Of a stretch of 8,128 nucleotides of DNA, positions 5,706 through 8,128 are shown piece after piece (within the stretch, counting starts at the first letter, position 1; the number at the start of each line of letters is the position of its first letter). The translations under genes and the position numbers were made by a program. Location: positions 1-8,128 of the forward strand of contig CAIMEK010000427.1 in the NCBI GenBank assembly GCA_903839965.1, given 5' to 3'. Source of the DNA: an uncultured Acetobacteraceae bacterium. Its GTDB lineage: Bacteria; Pseudomonadota; Alphaproteobacteria; Acetobacterales; Acetobacteraceae. The notes beneath the pieces were generated by a model. The model ran no database searches. It saw only the letters and a list, made by a program, of their open reading frames with translations, and had not been told where the DNA came from.

Positions 5706-7391
5706 ATGGACATCGCCCTGCATTTCGGTGTGATGCTCTGCATCTATACCATCCTGGCGACCTCCTTCAATCTGCTGCTGGGCTTTTCCGGCCTGTTCGC
5801 CTTCAGCCATGCCGGCTTCTACGCGCTCGGCGCCTACGCGACGGCAATCCTGGCGCCGACCCTCGGCTTTCCGCTGACGCTGGTGGTCGCCTTCACCGTG
5901 GCCGGTCTGGTCGGCGCATCGCTGTCCATCCCGGCGCTGCGAATATCCGGCATCTACCTCATCATTGCCTCGCTCGCCTTCCAGTCGATCGTGCTGGAAG
6001 TGATCATCAATTGGACCGAACTCACGGGCGGGCCGACCGGGCTGGCCGGCATACCGCCGGTTCGCCTGTTCGGCGTGGCGCTGTCCGGCGATCGCGCCTT
6101 CCTGCCGTTCGCGGCGGTGACGGCGCTGGTGTGCTTCTTCATCACCTGGCGGGTCGCCAACTCGCCGTTCGGCCGCGCGCTGAAGGCGATGCGCGAGAAC
6201 GAGTCGGCGGCAATCTCCATCGGCAAGAACGTGCTGGCCATGAAGGTCGCCACGTTCGGCGGCACCGCGGCACTGGCCGGGGTCGCGGGATGGTTGTTCG
6301 CCTATTACTACACCTTTGTTGGACCGGGTAGCTTCACGCTCGACGAAACAGTGCTGATCCTGTCGATGGTGATGGTCGGCGGCAGCGGCAACCTGCTCGG
6401 CACGATGGTCGGCGTCGTGCTGCTGCTGGTGATCCCGCAGGCGCTGTTCTTCGTCGACTTGCCCTCGCAGGTGGCCGACCAGATCCGCCTGCTGATCTAT
6501 GGCCTCGTGCTCATCGGCTTCCTGCTGTTCCGGCCGGAAGGAATGATCCCGGAGCGCTTGCATCGGCCTCGCCGCATCGATGCGAGCCTGGTGCCGGCGG
6601 GCAGCCCGTTGAAGGTGCTGGAGCACGCCGTGCCGGGCGCGCCTACGCTGGTGGGCAGCGGAATGCAGAAGCGCTTCGGCGGCATCACCGCCATCGCATC
6701 GCTCGACATTACGCTGGAAACCGGCCGCATCATCGGGCTGATCGGGCCGAACGGCGCCGGCAAGACCACGGCCTTCAACCTGCTGACCGGATTCCTCAGG
6801 CCCGACGAAGGGGAGATCACCTATCGCGGCCGCAGCCTGAAGGGGTTGAAGGCGCACGAGATCGTCCGTGCCGGCGTTGGCCGATCGTTCCAGGACCTGC
6901 GGCTGTTCCCGCACATGACCGTGCTCGACAATGTGCTCGTCGCCGTGCCGCGGCAGGCCGGCGACGATCTCGCGGCACTGTTCCTGCGTCCCGGGCTGGT
7001 GCGCCAGCAGGAACAGGACAATACGGCGCGGGCGCTGTCGATTCTGGAATTCGTCGGCCTGCGCCCGCGCGCGGCGGATATGGCGGAAGACCTCTCCTAC
7101 GCCGAGGACAAGCTGCTGGTGATCGCCAGGCTGGTCGCCACGGATGCCGAGGTGCTGCTGTTCGACGAGCCGCTGTCGGGCCTCGACCCCGCCGGGCTCG
7201 ACCATATCGCCGGCATCATCAAGCGCCTTGCCGCTTCGGGCAAGACGATCGGCATCATCGAGCACAACCTCGAGGCGATCCGCACGCTGTGCGACGAGAT
7301 CGTGTTTCTCGACGACGGCCACGACATGGCGCGCGGAACGCCGGCCGCCTTGATGCAGGATCCGGACCTCGTGGAGCGCTACTTCCGATGA
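5706..7391 (+). CDS. livM-livG: Fused LIV-type permease/ATPase (LivM-LivG)
   Basis: 561-aa inner-membrane protein joining the second permease of the importer to an ATPase. Residues 1 to about 282 are LivM-like: FSGLFAFSHAGFYALGAYA near the N-terminus, GGPTGLAGIP, a coupling loop RALKAMRENESA from 157, and VGGSGNLLGTMVG, with many hydrophobic helices. A linker of about 30 residues rich in Arg and Pro follows, then a LivG-like ATPase (about 314-561): Walker A GPNGAGKT 347-354 (Lys353), Q-loop Gln396, Walker B LLFDEP with Asp487 and Glu488, switch His520 in IIEHN. The signature motif reads LSYAEDK (463-469) where LivG proteins usually have LSYGQQ, so it is degenerate. The frame is continuous through the linker, so this is a true fusion here. 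The start ATG at 5706 lacks a clear ribosome site and is probably coupled to livH, which ends 6 bases before. Its stop overlaps the next start (ATGA). Confidence 0.92.
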   Translation: MDIALHFGVMLCIYTILATSFNLLLGFSGLFAFSHAGFYALGAYATAILAPTLGFPLTLVVAFTVAGLVGASLSIPALRISGIYLIIASLAFQSIVLEVIINWTELTGGPTGLAGIPPVRLFGVALSGDRAFLPFAAVTALVCFFITWRVANSPFGRALKAMRENESAAISIGKNVLAMKVATFGGTAALAGVAGWLFAYYYTFVGPGSFTLDETVLILSMVMVGGSGNLLGTMVGVVLLLVIPQALFFVDLPSQVADQIRLLIYGLVLIGFLLFRPEGMIPERLHRPRRIDASLVPAGSPLKVLEHAVPGAPTLVGSGMQKRFGGITAIASLDITLETGRIIGLIGPNGAGKTTAFNLLTGFLRPDEGEITYRGRSLKGLKAHEIVRAGVGRSFQDLRLFPHMTVLDNVLVAVPRQAGDDLAALFLRPGLVRQQEQDNTARALSILEFVGLRPRAADMAEDLSYAEDKLLVIARLVATDAEVLLFDEPLSGLDPAGLDHIAGIIKRLAASGKTIGIIEHNLEAIRTLCDEIVFLDDGHDMARGTPAALMQDPDLVERYFR

Positions 7392-8092
7392 TGATGCTCT
7401 CCGCAACCTCGCTGTCGGCGGGCTACGGCAAGAAAACCGTGATCCGCGGCATCGACGTCGCCGTTGCCCAGGGCGAGATCGTCGGCGTGCTCGGCCATAA
7501 CGGCGCCGGCAAGACCACCCTGGCGCGCGCCATCTGCGGCATCATCACGCCGCGCAGCGGCCGTGTGATGCTGCAGGACACCGACATCACCGGGCGCAAG
7601 CCGTCTAGCAATGTGGCGCAGGGACTGGTGATCGTGCCGCAGGGCCACGGCATCTTCACGACGCTGACGGTGCAGAAGAACCTTGAGCTCGGCGGCCTCG
7701 TGGTGAAGGATCGCTCGGTGCTGCCGGAGCGCATCGAGGGTGTGTTCAAGCTGTTCCCGATCCTGCGCGAGCGCCAGCACCAGATCGGCGGCACCATGTC
7801 CGGTGGCGAGCAGCAGATGCTCGCAATCGGCATGGCGCTGATGACGCAGCCGCGCGTGCTGGTGCTGGACGAGCCGTCGCTCGGCCTCGCGCCGGTGCTG
7901 GTGGAGCGCGTGATGGAAAGCGTGCGCACGATCAACGCGACCTACGGCACGTCGATCCTGATGATCGAGCAGAACTTGCGCCACTGCCTGGCCACCGCCA
8001 GCCGGGCCATCGTGATCAATCGCGGGGAGAAGGTGTTCGACGGGCCGACAACCGAACTCGCGGACAAGACCAAGCTGCTGACTCTGTTCTGA
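7388..8092 (+). CDS. livF: LIV-type ABC importer ATPase, LivF-like
   Basis: 234-aa cytoplasmic ATPase, the partner of the LivG half of the fusion protein. Walker A GHNGAGKT at 36-43 (Lys42), canonical-type signature MSGGEQQ at 137-143, Walker B VLVLDEPSLGLAP with Asp161 and Glu162. The switch position is Gln195 in MIEQN, the form normal for LivF proteins, instead of His. Length is typical of LivF. I chose the ATG at 7388, which overlaps the preceding stop in ATGA; two further ATGs follow directly (7391, 7394), and GGAG at 7373-7376 would also serve these. Translational coupling to the fusion gene fits the need for matched ATPase amounts. Last complete gene of the operon; a further gene seems to begin 18 bases later. 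Confidence 0.93.
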   Translation: MMMLSATSLSAGYGKKTVIRGIDVAVAQGEIVGVLGHNGAGKTTLARAICGIITPRSGRVMLQDTDITGRKPSSNVAQGLVIVPQGHGIFTTLTVQKNLELGGLVVKDRSVLPERIEGVFKLFPILRERQHQIGGTMSGGEQQMLAIGMALMTQPRVLVLDEPSLGLAPVLVERVMESVRTINATYGTSILMIEQNLRHCLATASRAIVINRGEKVFDGPTTELADKTKLLTLF

Positions 8093-8110
8093 CGATGAAA
8101 GGAACGGCCG

Positions 8111-8128
8111 TGCCCCGCTATGAATCGC
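8111..8128 (+). CDS. Probable start of a downstream gene, truncated at window end
   Basis: A GTG at 8111 opens a frame reading MPRYES to the edge. AAAGGA (8098-8103) lies 7 bases before it, a good ribosome site, and the spacing of 18 bases after livF suits an operon member. An in-frame ATG at 8095 (MKGTAV...) is the alternative start but has no ribosome site of its own. Six codons are too few to name a product; enoyl-CoA hydratases can begin similarly, which is only a guess. Confidence 0.35.

Noticed and set aside
4724..6331. Plus-strand open frame of 535 codons overlapping livH and the start of the fusion gene
   Set aside because: A shifted frame across two membrane-protein genes; Arg-rich, with no hydrophobic segments or motifs.
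3846..7406. Minus-strand open frame of 1186 codons opposite the ligase end and importer genes
   Set aside because: It is antisense to three genes with clear family motifs, its translation is rich in Arg, His, Gln and Asp in low-complexity runs, and it has no recognisable domain. Long stop-free shadows are expected in DNA of this GC content.

Overview
The window is GC-rich proteobacterial chromosome with tightly packed genes. Codon use is strongly biased to G/C at third positions, and the gene set (LIV-type ABC importer, ADP-forming acyl-CoA ligase, class I CoA-transferase, SMP-30 lactonase) suggests an alphaproteobacterium (for example Acetobacteraceae/Rhodospirillales) or a betaproteobacterium. 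That placement is inference from style, not from a marker gene. There are no RNA genes, mobile elements or CRISPR arrays.

Layout. (1) Positions 1-2263, minus strand: a three-gene unit read right to left, SMP-30/gluconolactonase-like protein, then CoA-transferase subunit A, then subunit B. The last two overlap by one base, and subunit B runs off the left edge. (2) 2264-2439: divergent control region with a near-consensus sigma-70 promoter pointing right and a perfect 14-bp palindrome in its spacer. (3) 2440-4572, plus strand: a fused alpha-beta NDP(ADP)-forming acyl-CoA synthetase. (4) 4573-4826: a 254-bp intergenic region with a second palindrome of the same GTTGA-N4-TCAAC form, a 10-bp split inverted repeat and two small leader hairpins. 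(5) 4827-8092, plus strand: a branched-chain-amino-acid-type ABC importer: LivH permease, a LivM-LivG permease/ATPase fusion, and LivF ATPase, with 6-bp and -4-bp junctions. (6) 8111-8128: probable start of one more gene in the same operon, cut by the right edge.

How the parts may work together (inference): the importer brings in a carboxylic acid or an amino-acid-like compound, the lactonase-like protein opens a lactone or acts on a related ester, and the ligase and the CoA-transferase make or exchange CoA thioesters. The two matching palindromes suggest that one unseen regulator controls the catabolic genes and the importer together. The substrate cannot be read from this sequence. The most interesting observations are the shared operator-like palindromes and the coherent asymmetry of the two ATPase subunits: the LivG signature motif is degenerate and LivF has Gln in the switch-His position, which leaves one canonical and one degenerate ATP site.
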